Assembly: GCA_030156535.1 (NCBI GenBank)
Contig: JASGMJ010000007.1
Location: 87,956-151,955, forward strand
DNA: 64,000 nt
Origin: Candidatus Sumerlaeota bacterium
GTDB lineage: Bacteria > Sumerlaeota > Sumerlaeia > SLMS01 > JAHLLQ01
Reading direction: 5' to 3'
A program made the position numbers and the translations under genes. The stretch's first letter is position 1, and the number at the start of each line of letters is the position of its first letter. The notes beneath the pieces were generated by a model that ran no database searches, was not told where the DNA came from, and saw nothing but the letters and a program-made list of their open reading frames with translations. Shown one piece after another: positions 28,499-36,499 of the stretch.

Positions 28499-29680
28499 AT
28501 GAAGTTTCCGAAGGGTTTCCGCGGCGGAGCCGCAGCCGCCGGGCTGAAGAAGTCTGGCAAGAAGGACATCGGCCTCATTCTTTCCGACGTTCCGTGCGCG
28601 GGGGCGGGCGTTTTTACCCGGAACCTGTTTGCCGGAGCGAACATCGCCGTCTGCCGCCGCCATCTGGCCAAGGGAACGATGCGGGGTATCGTCGTCCATG
28701 CGGGGCAGGCGAACGCCTGCACGGGGACGGAGGGCGAGAAGGTGGCCGAGGCAACGGCGGCGGCGGTGGCGCGGCTGATCGGTGCGGACCCGGCCGAGTT
28801 CGTCGTGGGATCGACCGGGGTGATCGGGGTTTTGCCCGATCTCGGCCGGATCGAAGCCGGCCTGAAGAGCATCGCCGAGGCGGGACTCTCGCCCGAGGGG
28901 ATCGAGGACGTGGGCCGGGCGATGATGACGACCGATCTGGTGCCGAAGTCGGCCGAGGGCACATGCCGGATGGGGGGCAAACAGGTCCGCATCCTGGGGC
29001 TTGCCAAGGGGAGCGGCATGATCCACCCGAACATGGGGACCATGCTGGCGTACATTTTGACGGACGCGCGTCTCCCCCGGCCGGAGTTGCGCGCGGCGCT
29101 GCGAGCGGCCTCGGATGCGTCGTTCAACTGCATGACGGTGGACGGCGATACGTCGACGAGCGACATGCTGGTGGCGCTGGCGAACGGCGCGGCGGGGAAC
29201 GAGTCGATTTCCGCCGAGGAACTCGTCAAGTTTCGCGAGGCCCTGACGAAGGTTTGCCAGAGCCTGGCACGGCAGGTGGCCAGCGATGGCGAGGGGGCGA
29301 CGCGTCTGGTGACCATCCGGGTGGCAAAGGCCAAGTCGGCGGCCGATGCCAAGCGGGCGGCAATGGCGGTGGGAACGTCGAGCCTGGTGAAGACAGCGAT
29401 CTTTGGACGTGATCCGAACTGGGGACGAATCGCCTGCGCGGTGGGTTATAGCGGGGCATCCTTTGACCCCAAGCGGGTTTCGATCAAGCTGGGCGGCACC
29501 CGGATTTTTGCCCAGGGGCGCCCGGTGGCCCAGGATCGCGCAGCTCTGGCCCAATATTTGAGAGACGAGAAGGAAGTACGCATGGAGATCGAGCTGAACG
29601 CCGGCGCGGCGGAGGCGACGGTCTGGACGTGCGACTTCAGTTATGACTACGTGAAGATCAACGCCGAGTACACGACGTAG
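28499..29680 (+). CDS. argJ: Bifunctional glutamate N-acetyltransferase / amino-acid acetyltransferase
   Basis: Transfers acetyl from N-acetylornithine to glutamate, recycling the acetyl group in arginine synthesis. 393 residues from the ATG preceded (12 bases) by GAGGGA; conserved sequence begins KGFRGGAAAAGLKKSG. The oxyanion residues are in GSTGVIG (T106-G107). The autocleavage site is KGSGMIHPNMGTML, with nucleophile T180. The residue before it is Gly where Ala is usual, a mild deviation. The end (KINAEYTT) is typical. It is 16 bases after the ftsB-like gene, so the two are probably cotranscribed. Confidence 0.94.
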   Translation: MKFPKGFRGGAAAAGLKKSGKKDIGLILSDVPCAGAGVFTRNLFAGANIAVCRRHLAKGTMRGIVVHAGQANACTGTEGEKVAEATAAAVARLIGADPAEFVVGSTGVIGVLPDLGRIEAGLKSIAEAGLSPEGIEDVGRAMMTTDLVPKSAEGTCRMGGKQVRILGLAKGSGMIHPNMGTMLAYILTDARLPRPELRAALRAASDASFNCMTVDGDTSTSDMLVALANGAAGNESISAEELVKFREALTKVCQSLARQVASDGEGATRLVTIRVAKAKSAADAKRAAMAVGTSSLVKTAIFGRDPNWGRIACAVGYSGASFDPKRVSIKLGGTRIFAQGRPVAQDRAALAQYLRDEKEVRMEIELNAGAAEATVWTCDFSYDYVKINAEYTT

Positions 29681-29710
29681 CAGGGCGGCCGCATCGCGGC
29701 TTGCCCCGGC

Positions 29711-29739
29711 GAATGGAGCCCCTGACGGTGGGGCCATTC
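29711..29739. other. Bulged hairpin between argJ and fabI
   Basis: Arms gaatg + gcccc and ggggc + cattc pair around a seven-base loop, with two unpaired bases in one arm. It lies 30 bases after the argJ stop and 25 bases before the fabI ATG. No T tract follows, so termination is not shown; it may be a chance structure in GC-rich spacer. Confidence 0.25.
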
Positions 29740-29764
29740 ATGCCCATCCGGGAAAGGATACTCT

Positions 29765-30544
29765 ATGGGGCTTCTGGACGGTAAAACGGCCTTGGTGGCC
29801 GGAGTCGCAAACAAGGACTCGATTGCCTGGGCGGTGACAATGGCACTGGTCCGGGAGGGCGCGCGCGTGGCGCTGACGTATCAGAACGAGCGTCTGGAAG
29901 GGCGCGTCCGGAATCTGGCGCAGGAGTGCGATCCTCCGCTGCCCTGCTTCCAAATGGACGCAACGATCGATGAAGACGTGACGAAGGCTTTCGGGGCCAT
30001 CGGCCAGGAGTTCGGCGGCAAGCTGGACATGCTGGTGCATTCGATCGCGTTTGCGAGGAAGGAAGACTTGGCAGGCGGGATCGTCGAGACGTCGAGCGAG
30101 GGCTTCAAGCTGGCGCAGGAAGTGAGCGCGTACACGCTGATCAGCCTGATGCGCGGGGCGCTTCCCCTGATGAAGGCTGCCGGGGGCGGCTCAGTAGTGA
30201 CGTTGTCGTATCTGGGCGGCGAGCGCGTCGTTCCCAACTACAACGTGATGGGAATTTGCAAGGCGGCGCTGGAGAGCGCGGTGCGCTATCTGGCCTGGGA
30301 CACGGGCAAGCACAACATCCGGGTGAACGCGGTGAGCGCGGGCCCGATCAAGACTTTGGCGGCCCGGGGGATTTCGGGTTTCACGACTGTGCTGGATCAG
30401 GTGGCCGCAAAAGCGCCACTGGGCCGGAATGTCACACAAGAGGAAGTGGGCAACGCCTGCCTGTTTCTTCTGAGCCCGTGGGCGAGCGGAATCACGGGGG
30501 AAGTGTTGTACGTGGACGCTGGCTACAACATCATGGGAATGTAA
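29765..30544 (+). CDS. fabI: Enoyl-[acyl-carrier-protein] reductase (NADH)
   Basis: Reduces the double bond in the last step of each fatty-acid elongation cycle. 259 residues. AGVANKDSIAW is the divergent FabI nucleotide-binding motif. VHSIAFA, then Y149 and the Y159-x6-K166 pair (SYLGGERVVPNYNVMGICK) form the FabI active site. GPIKTLAARGISGF is the flexible substrate loop. AAGGA precedes the ATG. It is followed by hisA after ten bases, in the same direction. Confidence 0.96.
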   Translation: MGLLDGKTALVAGVANKDSIAWAVTMALVREGARVALTYQNERLEGRVRNLAQECDPPLPCFQMDATIDEDVTKAFGAIGQEFGGKLDMLVHSIAFARKEDLAGGIVETSSEGFKLAQEVSAYTLISLMRGALPLMKAAGGGSVVTLSYLGGERVVPNYNVMGICKAALESAVRYLAWDTGKHNIRVNAVSAGPIKTLAARGISGFTTVLDQVAAKAPLGRNVTQEEVGNACLFLLSPWASGITGEVLYVDAGYNIMGM

Positions 30545-30554
30545 GGAGGCCGTC

Positions 30555-31301
30555 ATGGCCGGGTTTGAGGTGATTCCGGCGATCGATCTGCTCGACGGAC
30601 AAGTGGTGCGTCTGGCGCAGGGGAAGCGCGAGGAGAAGACGGTATACTCGGACGATCCGGTGGCGTTCGCCCGGCAGTTCGAGGAGGCGGGGGCCGGGCG
30701 CGTCCACGTGGTGGACCTCAACGGGGCATTCGACGGTGAGTTCGGGAATCTGGACCTCGTGCGTGCCATCTGCAAGAACACGAAGATGCGGGTGGAACTG
30801 GGGGGAGGGATTCGCTCGACAAAGGCGGCGGAACAGGCCTGGGCGGCCGGCGTGGACGAGGTGATCATTGGCACGCGGGCGGTTGAGGACACAGACTTTG
30901 TCTCTCGTTTGTGCAAGCAGCGTCCACGCGCGGTGATCGTGGGAATTGATGCACGGGAAGGGTACGTGGCGACGCGCGGCTGGATCCAGAGCAGCAGCGA
31001 GGAAGCGGTGGCGTTCGCCCTGAGGATGCAGGACCTGGGATGCCACCGGATCATCTATACGGATATCGCGACGGACGGGATGCTGTCGGGGTCGAATCTG
31101 GAGGCGCTGAGCAGGATGTGCTCGGCGGTTCCGGATCTGGAAGTGGTAGCCTCGGGAGGCATTTCGACACTGGAGGACATCGTTGCCGTGCGGGATTTGG
31201 GGTTTGCGAATCTGGCGGGAGCGATTTCCGGCAAGGCCGTTTACGACGGCAGGATTGACTTGGCATCGGCCCTGCGTATCGCTTCCAAGAACGTGGGTTG
31301 A
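30555..31301 (+). CDS. hisA: Phosphoribosylformimino-5-aminoimidazole carboxamide ribotide isomerase
   Basis: Amadori isomerisation in histidine synthesis. 248 residues, a TIM barrel. The catalytic Asp is in IPAIDLLDGQVVRL (D11) and a second is in VGIDAREG; phosphate-binding loops are ELGGGIRS and VASGGIST. AAGGAGG is eight bases before the ATG. The neighbours are fabI and trxA, so histidine genes are dispersed in this genome (hisG is about 23 kb away). Confidence 0.96.
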   Translation: MAGFEVIPAIDLLDGQVVRLAQGKREEKTVYSDDPVAFARQFEEAGAGRVHVVDLNGAFDGEFGNLDLVRAICKNTKMRVELGGGIRSTKAAEQAWAAGVDEVIIGTRAVEDTDFVSRLCKQRPRAVIVGIDAREGYVATRGWIQSSSEEAVAFALRMQDLGCHRIIYTDIATDGMLSGSNLEALSRMCSAVPDLEVVASGGISTLEDIVAVRDLGFANLAGAISGKAVYDGRIDLASALRIASKNVG

Positions 31302-31358
31302 TGGATGACAGAAAGTTCCACGAAGGCAGACCCCGATTGCACTGAAAGGAAAAGGAAA

Positions 31359-31685
31359 ATGGCTGAAGGCGTGATTACTCTGACGGATGCGACGTTCGAG
31401 CAGGAAGTTTTGAAGTCGGACGTGCCGGTGCTGGTGGACTTTTGGGCGCCGTGGTGCGGCCCTTGCCGCCGGGTGGCGCCGATCGTGGAGGAACTTGCGG
31501 CGGAAAATGCCGGCAAGATCAAGATTGGCAAGCTGGACGTGGACGACAATCCAGGCGTGGCCGGCGATTACGGCGTGATGAGCATCCCGACGTTGATCAT
31601 CTACAAGAACGGCGAAGAGGCGGAACGCCTTGTCGGCGCGCTGCCGAAGTCCGAGCTGCAGACGCGCATCAACGCGCACCTGTAG
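31359..31685 (+). CDS. trxA: Thioredoxin
   Basis: 108 residues. Active site WCGPC (C33, C36) within VDFWAPWCGPCRR; cis-Pro loop SIPTLIIYKNG. Reduces protein disulfides in the cytoplasm and probably serves ribonucleotide reductase. The ATG at 31359 is chosen because AAAGGAAAAGGA lies immediately before it and it gives the family length. An earlier in-frame ATG at 31305 adds 18 non-conserved residues. A terminator follows. Confidence 0.95.
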   Translation: MAEGVITLTDATFEQEVLKSDVPVLVDFWAPWCGPCRRVAPIVEELAAENAGKIKIGKLDVDDNPGVAGDYGVMSIPTLIIYKNGEEAERLVGALPKSELQTRINAHL

Positions 31686-31712
31686 AGTCGTTGTCACAGA
31701 AGGTCTCTTGGG

Positions 31713-31747
31713 GCGCCGCCGGGGATTCCCTGCGGCGCTCTTTGTTT
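31713..31747 (+). terminator. Rho-independent terminator after trxA
   Basis: Arms gcgccgc (31713-31719) and gcggcgc (31732-31738), with an inner ggg/ccc pairing, followed by TCTTTGTTTT. It ends the ftsB-argJ-fabI-hisA-trxA run and separates it from nrdR. Confidence 0.75.
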
Positions 31748-31825
31748 TGAAAGTGCGTCTTCCGATTGCAGCGGGGGCGGGGGGATTCTAGCGTCCGGTC
31801 GTGACGTTGGAGGCTTTGCTCTCGT

Positions 31826-32278
31826 ATGAACTGCCCATTTTGCGGTACCAGCGACACGCGGGTTGTAAACTCGCGTCCTTCGCCCGCCGGCGATTTTGTG
31901 CGGCGGCGGCGCGAATGTCAGGCGTGCTCGCGCCGCTTCACGACGGCCGAGTACGTCGAAAAAGTGGAGATGATGGTGGTCAAGCGCGACGGCATGAGGG
32001 AGCCGTTTCAGCTGCAAAAGGTGCGATCGGGGCTGGAAAGGGCGTGCGAGAAACGCCCGGTCTCGCCGGAACAGATTGACCGGATGACGCGGGAAGTGGA
32101 GCGGGAGGTTCTGACCACGGCAGACCGTGAAGTGACAACGGAGCACGTGGGCAAGATTATCCTGCGCGAAATCAAGAAAGTTGACCACGTGGCCTACGTG
32201 CGATTTGCGTCGGTGTACAAGCAGTTCCACGACTTGCAGGATTTCAACACAGAGATCCAGTCGCTGCTGAAAGAATGA
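31826..32278 (+). CDS. nrdR: Transcriptional repressor of ribonucleotide reductase genes
   Basis: 150 residues, the exact family type. The zinc ribbon has C3/C6 and C31/C34 (MNCPFCG, CQAC) with RRRREC between. An ATP-cone domain begins MVVKRDGMREPFQLQKV and includes RSGLERACEKRP. NrdR senses ATP/dATP and represses nrd operons through NrdR boxes. No nrd gene is in the window. It has its own transcription unit between two hairpins. Confidence 0.95.
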   Translation: MNCPFCGTSDTRVVNSRPSPAGDFVRRRRECQACSRRFTTAEYVEKVEMMVVKRDGMREPFQLQKVRSGLERACEKRPVSPEQIDRMTREVEREVLTTADREVTTEHVGKIILREIKKVDHVAYVRFASVYKQFHDLQDFNTEIQSLLKE

Positions 32279-32287
32279 CACCAAGCG

Positions 32288-32321
32288 GGCTGGCCACCGA
32301 TCCAGAAAACAATGGCCAGCC
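32288..32321 (+). terminator. Hairpin after nrdR, probable terminator
   Basis: Perfect 9-base arms ggctggcca and tggccagcc around a 16-base loop, starting ten bases after the nrdR stop. The following sequence is pyrimidine-rich (CAATCTTTCGTGCTTCCCTTTTCC) but without a long T run. It separates nrdR from the kinase gene. Confidence 0.5.
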
Positions 32322-32390
32322 GTCAATCTTTCGTGCTTCCCTTTTCCACCTTACGTTCCCGATTCTCAGGCAAAGGCGAGTTGGGCCCTT

Positions 32391-34046
32391 ATGGCGCTGA
32401 GTCCTGAAGAAATGTCGAACATGCTGTCGCGGATGATGCCGGAGCAGCTTCCGGAGGATCCGGAGGAGTCGCTCCGTCCTGCGAAACCGCTGGGGCTGAG
32501 CCTGCCTGCGCACCCGGACCAGCGTGTTTCACGAGCTGCCACGAAACTGACGGTCTTCAGTGTTGAAAAGGAAAGGGAGCAGGAGAGCCGCAGCACGGAT
32601 GCGGCGCCGTTGCCCCCCGGTCCTGCGGGCTATGGCCTGTTGACGCTCGTCGGGGAAGGCGGATTCGGCGAAGTCTGGGAGGCGATCCAGATGTCGCTGG
32701 GCCGGATCGTGGCCGTGAAACGCATGAGCGACCGGCTCGTGAAAGACATGGAGGACGATCCCGAGGAACTGAAGACTCTGGAGGACGACTTCCAGAGGGA
32801 GGCGCTGACGACGGCGCTGCTGGAACATCCGAATATCGTCCCCGTCCACGACCTTGGTCTCGACGAAGAAGGGCGTCCGCTGCTCGCAATGAAGATGGTG
32901 CGTGGCAAGCGCTGGGATGATTTGCTCTACAACGACCTGGTGAAGCTGACGCCCGACGAGGTGCTCGCCCGCCATCTGCCGATTCTGATCGACGTGGCGC
33001 AGGCCGTGGCCTTTGCCCATGCACGCGGCATCGTGCACCGCGACATCAAGCCGTCGCAGGTGATGGTCGGGGAATTCGGTGAAACGCTGCTGATGGACTG
33101 GGGCATCGCGGTGCTCTACAACCCGGACCTGCTCGACGATGACTGCAAGCAGCTGGCGGACGAAATCGCTCCGACACCCGCAAAAGCGTTCAACCCCACG
33201 GGCACGCCAGCGTACATGGCGCCGGAACAGACGACGAAGACGGCGCTGCAAATCGGGCCGTGGACGGACATCTATCTGCTCGGGGGGATTCTGTACTATC
33301 TGCTGACGGGGCGTTCGCCACACTCGGCCGGCACGTCGGCAGAGTCGTTCGCCCTCGCCGCCAAGGGCATTGTCCATCCACCCGAGGAAGTGGCGGGCGG
33401 GCGCGAGATCCCAAGGGAGTTGGCGGCCATTGCCCTGAAGGCGATGGCCAAAAGGCCATCGGACCGCCATGGCACTGTGAAGAGTTTCATCGCGGATCTG
33501 GAAAACTACATGACCGGAGCGGGAAACCGGCAGAAGTCAATGAAGGTGACGCAGGAAGTGGCGGCAAAGGTGGCAAAGGGATTCTCCAGCTACCAGGAGT
33601 TGACGGAGAGCCACAACCTGCTGATTCAGGCGGTGAGCCTGTGGCCGCAGAATCCGATGGCGCCGCCGCTGCAAGTGAAAGTGCGGACGACTTACGCGCA
33701 AATGGCCCTGCGCAATGGCGACTTGGTGCTGGCACGCCTGATGGCCGAGGGAATCGAGGTGCCGGAAGCCAAGGCTCCCCTGATGGGGGAGATCGTCTCG
33801 CGCGAACGGCGCAAGAGATGGGCAGCCAAGCAGCGCCGGATTCTCTATGCCGTGGCGCTGGTGCTCGTAATCTTGATTATGTTCGACGTGATTTTCCTGG
33901 TGCTGTGGCAGAAGAGCGAGGGGATGGGGGCGATGAAAACGCGGGTGCAGATGGCCGAGCAGCGCGCGAAGACACTGGAGATTGAGGTGCGCAAACTGAA
34001 GGAAGCACTCAGCGAAACGGCAGCGGAGGATCACGGCGCAAAGTGA
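32391..34046 (+). CDS. Membrane-anchored Ser/Thr protein kinase
   Basis: 551 residues. An N-terminal charged/acidic region of about 80 residues is followed by a Hanks-type kinase: Gly loop GEGGFGEV (88-95), catalytic K110 (VAVKRM), HRDIKPSQ (216-223), MDWG (D236) and GTPAYMAPEQ (271-280). The catalytic-loop Asn is replaced by Gln and DFG by DWG; DWG is common in planctomycete-type kinases. A TPR-like juxtamembrane region (about 381-470), one membrane helix (about 484-507) and a coiled C-terminus follow. The topology puts the kinase in the cytoplasm and the C-terminal coil outside. Its stop overlaps a GTG of the next frame. Confidence 0.9.
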   Translation: MALSPEEMSNMLSRMMPEQLPEDPEESLRPAKPLGLSLPAHPDQRVSRAATKLTVFSVEKEREQESRSTDAAPLPPGPAGYGLLTLVGEGGFGEVWEAIQMSLGRIVAVKRMSDRLVKDMEDDPEELKTLEDDFQREALTTALLEHPNIVPVHDLGLDEEGRPLLAMKMVRGKRWDDLLYNDLVKLTPDEVLARHLPILIDVAQAVAFAHARGIVHRDIKPSQVMVGEFGETLLMDWGIAVLYNPDLLDDDCKQLADEIAPTPAKAFNPTGTPAYMAPEQTTKTALQIGPWTDIYLLGGILYYLLTGRSPHSAGTSAESFALAAKGIVHPPEEVAGGREIPRELAAIALKAMAKRPSDRHGTVKSFIADLENYMTGAGNRQKSMKVTQEVAAKVAKGFSSYQELTESHNLLIQAVSLWPQNPMAPPLQVKVRTTYAQMALRNGDLVLARLMAEGIEVPEAKAPLMGEIVSRERRKRWAAKQRRILYAVALVLVILIMFDVIFLVLWQKSEGMGAMKTRVQMAEQRAKTLEIEVRKLKEALSETAAEDHGAK

Positions 34047-34166
34047 CGCCGAACGAGGACCCAACCCCACAAGGCAACGATTCTCCCGAGCCCTCCCTGG
34101 TGGAGCGCGCACGCGAGCGATACCAGCACGCCCGCCACGACCCCCCCCGTCTGGGACGGCGCGCGA

Positions 34167-34688
34167 ATGCGCCGTACGGCGTTGTGGCTGGCCGTGATCC
34201 TGGCAGTCATCGCGGTCGGGATGTTCACTTTCCTGACGCGCAGTATTCGAAGCCAGAAGGTGAACCAGAAGCTGGAGAAGGGGCTCGGGGATTTGATGGG
34301 AGCACGGGCGGCCCTGGAGGACTACGCGAAGGCCACGGGTTTGCCGTTCGCGCCTGCCGAAGACGGCAGCCTCCCGCCTGAGTACGTGGAGCATTTTGCC
34401 GCGATGCGCGGCGGCCAGCCATACTACCGCGAACTGGGACGCTACAGCAGACTCGATGTGTTTTCCCCCGGCAAACCGTATAAGGAGCCGCTCGCCTACT
34501 TTGTGCGGGAATCAATCTGGCTTCTTGTGTCTCGGGGTCCGGACGGAGCGTTTCAGGTTCCGCCCACGATTCTGAACGATGAGACCGAACAAGCCGACCT
34601 TGTGGATCGCTTGCTGACGCTCAGCTACGATCCCACCAATGGCGCGGAAAGCAGCGGCGATCTGTGGATGAGCAACGCAATCAAGTGA
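34167..34688 (+). CDS. Single-pass pseudopilin-like protein (possibly frameshifted N-terminus)
   Basis: 173 residues from ATG 34167. One membrane helix (about 4-23) has no prepilin cleavage motif. The C-terminal part matches the style of the pseudopilin at 9083: a WLLVSRGPDGAF segment (compare VLFSIGPDRTH) and YDPTNGAESSGD (compare YDPTNGTVSTGN). A GTG at 34043 overlaps the kinase stop (GTGA) and opens another frame encoding a hydrophilic start (PNEDPTPQGNDSPEPSL). Removing one C from the run of eight at 34141-34148 would join both into one protein. Likely an envelope partner of the kinase. Confidence 0.6.
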   Translation: MRRTALWLAVILAVIAVGMFTFLTRSIRSQKVNQKLEKGLGDLMGARAALEDYAKATGLPFAPAEDGSLPPEYVEHFAAMRGGQPYYRELGRYSRLDVFSPGKPYKEPLAYFVRESIWLLVSRGPDGAFQVPPTILNDETEQADLVDRLLTLSYDPTNGAESSGDLWMSNAIK

Positions 34689-35083
34689 CTCTGGCGCCCA
34701 AGAAGCGCCTGTCGAGCGTAACGCTGGCCGTTGTCGTGCTCGCGGTCGCGGCGATCGCGGTATTCGGGGCGTGGTCGCTGGCGACGCGGTCGCAGCCGAT
34801 GGATTTTTATCTCGAAACGGACACGCCGGAAGAGAGGCGGGAGCTGCTGGCAACCGTGCAGGCCCGTGCGGCGGGCGTGGGGCTCGGCGAACAGGAGGGC
34901 GAAGTGCTGCGGATCGTGGCGGCCATCGAGAACTTTGTGCTGGAAAAGGGGCATTATCCCAAGACGATTCGTGACCTTGGGATGGAAGAGAACTTTATCG
35001 AGTCGGGTTACCGGCTGGTGGGATCGCGCGCGCAGTGGCGGCTGTATGGCCCATCGCAGGAGGTTCTGGCGCGGGGGGACTGA
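34664..35083 (+). CDS. Single-pass membrane protein, unknown function
   Basis: 139 residues from GTG 34664, or 132 from GTG 34685, which makes a GTGA overlap with the previous stop. A basic stretch (PKKR) precedes one membrane helix (about 18-40). The outer part has a helix and AIENFVLEKGHYPKTIRDLG, a pattern often seen in pseudopilin-type globular domains. Codon choice matches its neighbours. No prepilin peptidase site is present. The start is ambiguous; the gene itself is well supported by tight packing. Confidence 0.65.
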   Translation: MDEQRNQVTLAPKKRLSSVTLAVVVLAVAAIAVFGAWSLATRSQPMDFYLETDTPEERRELLATVQARAAGVGLGEQEGEVLRIVAAIENFVLEKGHYPKTIRDLGMEENFIESGYRLVGSRAQWRLYGPSQEVLARGD

Positions 35084-35162
35084 CCGTGTGGTGCATCCAG
35101 CTTGCCTCCGGGACGGCGACCCCGTACCCGTGGGGAAATCGTTGCCGCGCAGGAAGGAACCG

Positions 35163-35552
35163 ATGGAATTTCCCGCCGAACTCTGGAAAAGCGACGAGGA
35201 GCTAACCGCCGTCCGGCAGGTCGTTGACCTGTTCTCCGCCTCGCCCCTCTTTCTGACGGATAGCCTGACGAATACCGTGTACTTTTCGCCGATGGCGGAG
35301 GAACTGCTGGGCGAGCAGGGCGAGGCGATCGTGAACCGGGCGGCGTGCTCGCTGCTCGGTTTCGGCCGGGGAACCCCCGTGCCTCCGGCACTGAACGCGG
35401 CGTTGCTGGGCGAAGGGCCGGCGTGGAAAGCCTTGGTGCGGCTGGAGAATGGCTGCAGTGTTGCGTGTGAAGCTTCGGCGATTCGAGGACCAAACGGGTT
35501 GATTTGCGGGATGGTGCGCTTGTTCGAGCCCGTCGAATCGGGAGGGCGTTGA
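35163..35552 (+). CDS. Small PAS-like sensory protein
   Basis: 129 residues, ATG preceded by AGGAAGGA. FSASPLFLTDSLTNTVYFSPMAEELLG is the classic PAS start. The later strands (KALVRLENGCSVACEASAIRGPNGLICGMVRLFEP) fit the PAS C-terminal sheet with a PAC-like end. It has no output domain, so it may feed a signal to the kinase upstream or be a regulatory subunit. The ligand is unknown. Its stop overlaps the next ATG (TGATG). Confidence 0.65.
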   Translation: MEFPAELWKSDEELTAVRQVVDLFSASPLFLTDSLTNTVYFSPMAEELLGEQGEAIVNRAACSLLGFGRGTPVPPALNAALLGEGPAWKALVRLENGCSVACEASAIRGPNGLICGMVRLFEPVESGGR

Positions 35553-36499
35553 TGGCGGACGAGAAAAAATGGAATCTCGGCAAGGAAGTCCCCCAGCCGA
35601 AGAAGCCGGAACCGAAGAAGCCGGAGCCGAAACCCGTCGTTGCCGCGCGCGTGGCTCCGCCGAAACCGGCACCTCTGCCGGAAGAGGAATCGTACTCGTC
35701 GAGCATGTCGTCCGAAACGGTGCTGGGCCGGCCGGTGCCACCGCCCAAGTCCGTACGCGAGTACCTGAATCACCCTCTGGCGCTGATTGGCTCGGGGTTG
35801 CTGATCTGTCTCGCGATCTTCTTTCTCGTCGCGCGGGGAATGGGGGGAGGGCGGACGAGTGGACGCGCCGTAACCCTTGAGCCCGCGGATGCGGTGAGGG
35901 GGCTGCTGGGAGACAAGGGCGTTCAGCAGGATGTGCTGAGCGTGGATTTCGAGAGTACGGAACCTCCGCAAGTGCAGGACGCGCGCTTGATTTTGGCGAC
36001 GGGGCAGACGCTGGATGCCATTGCCTCGTATCGCGAAACGCAGGCGCGTGATCCGCAGAAGGGAACGGACGAATATCTGTTCGTGCCCCCGGCCATCGCG
36101 GAGGCCCCCCTGCCGGAAGGGGGCACGGAGGACGACCGTGCACTCGCTGAACTCATTCGCGAGGAGGCGCGCTATCAGGCCTTCGACATCGGCAGGCGGG
36201 CACTGGAACAGGCGATGACGCTCAACCTGACGGCGGCGGAACTGCGCGGCTATGCGACGCGCTTGACGACGGAGGGGCTCGCACTCGTCGAAGCGAGTGG
36301 CGACGCGAAGTCGCTCGAACGCCTGCCCGCGGCCAAGGGCGCGGAGAACCGGTTGAGCATCATCGAGTCGGCCCAATCGGCGGAGGACATCGAGAATCTG
36401 GTGCGCGGCTTGTTCGATCCGGGATATGCGCAGGCGGTGCTGGAAGCTCGGCAGCGCCACTTCGCAGCGGGGTCAGCGGCGAAGGGACAGGCACCGTGA
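35552..36499 (+). CDS. Single-pass membrane protein with Pro/Lys-rich cytoplasmic arm
   Basis: 315 residues starting at the ATG in TGATG. The cytoplasmic arm has a PKKPEPKKPEPKP repeat (about 16-28) and a Ser-rich patch (SYSSSMSSE) that could be a phosphorylation target of the nearby kinase. One membrane helix lies at about 75-95. The extracytoplasmic part is largely helical (residues 190-300), possibly TPR-like, with an Asp/Glu-rich linker. No family is recognised. Its stop overlaps the purN GTG (GTGA). Confidence 0.65.
   Translation: MADEKKWNLGKEVPQPKKPEPKKPEPKPVVAARVAPPKPAPLPEEESYSSSMSSETVLGRPVPPPKSVREYLNHPLALIGSGLLICLAIFFLVARGMGGGRTSGRAVTLEPADAVRGLLGDKGVQQDVLSVDFESTEPPQVQDARLILATGQTLDAIASYRETQARDPQKGTDEYLFVPPAIAEAPLPEGGTEDDRALAELIREEARYQAFDIGRRALEQAMTLNLTAAELRGYATRLTTEGLALVEASGDAKSLERLPAAKGAENRLSIIESAQSAEDIENLVRGLFDPGYAQAVLEARQRHFAAGSAAKGQAP

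Noticed and set aside
35593..35640. Short direct repeat of about 15 bases
   Set aside because: It encodes the PKKPEP repeat of the single-pass protein and needs no separate explanation.
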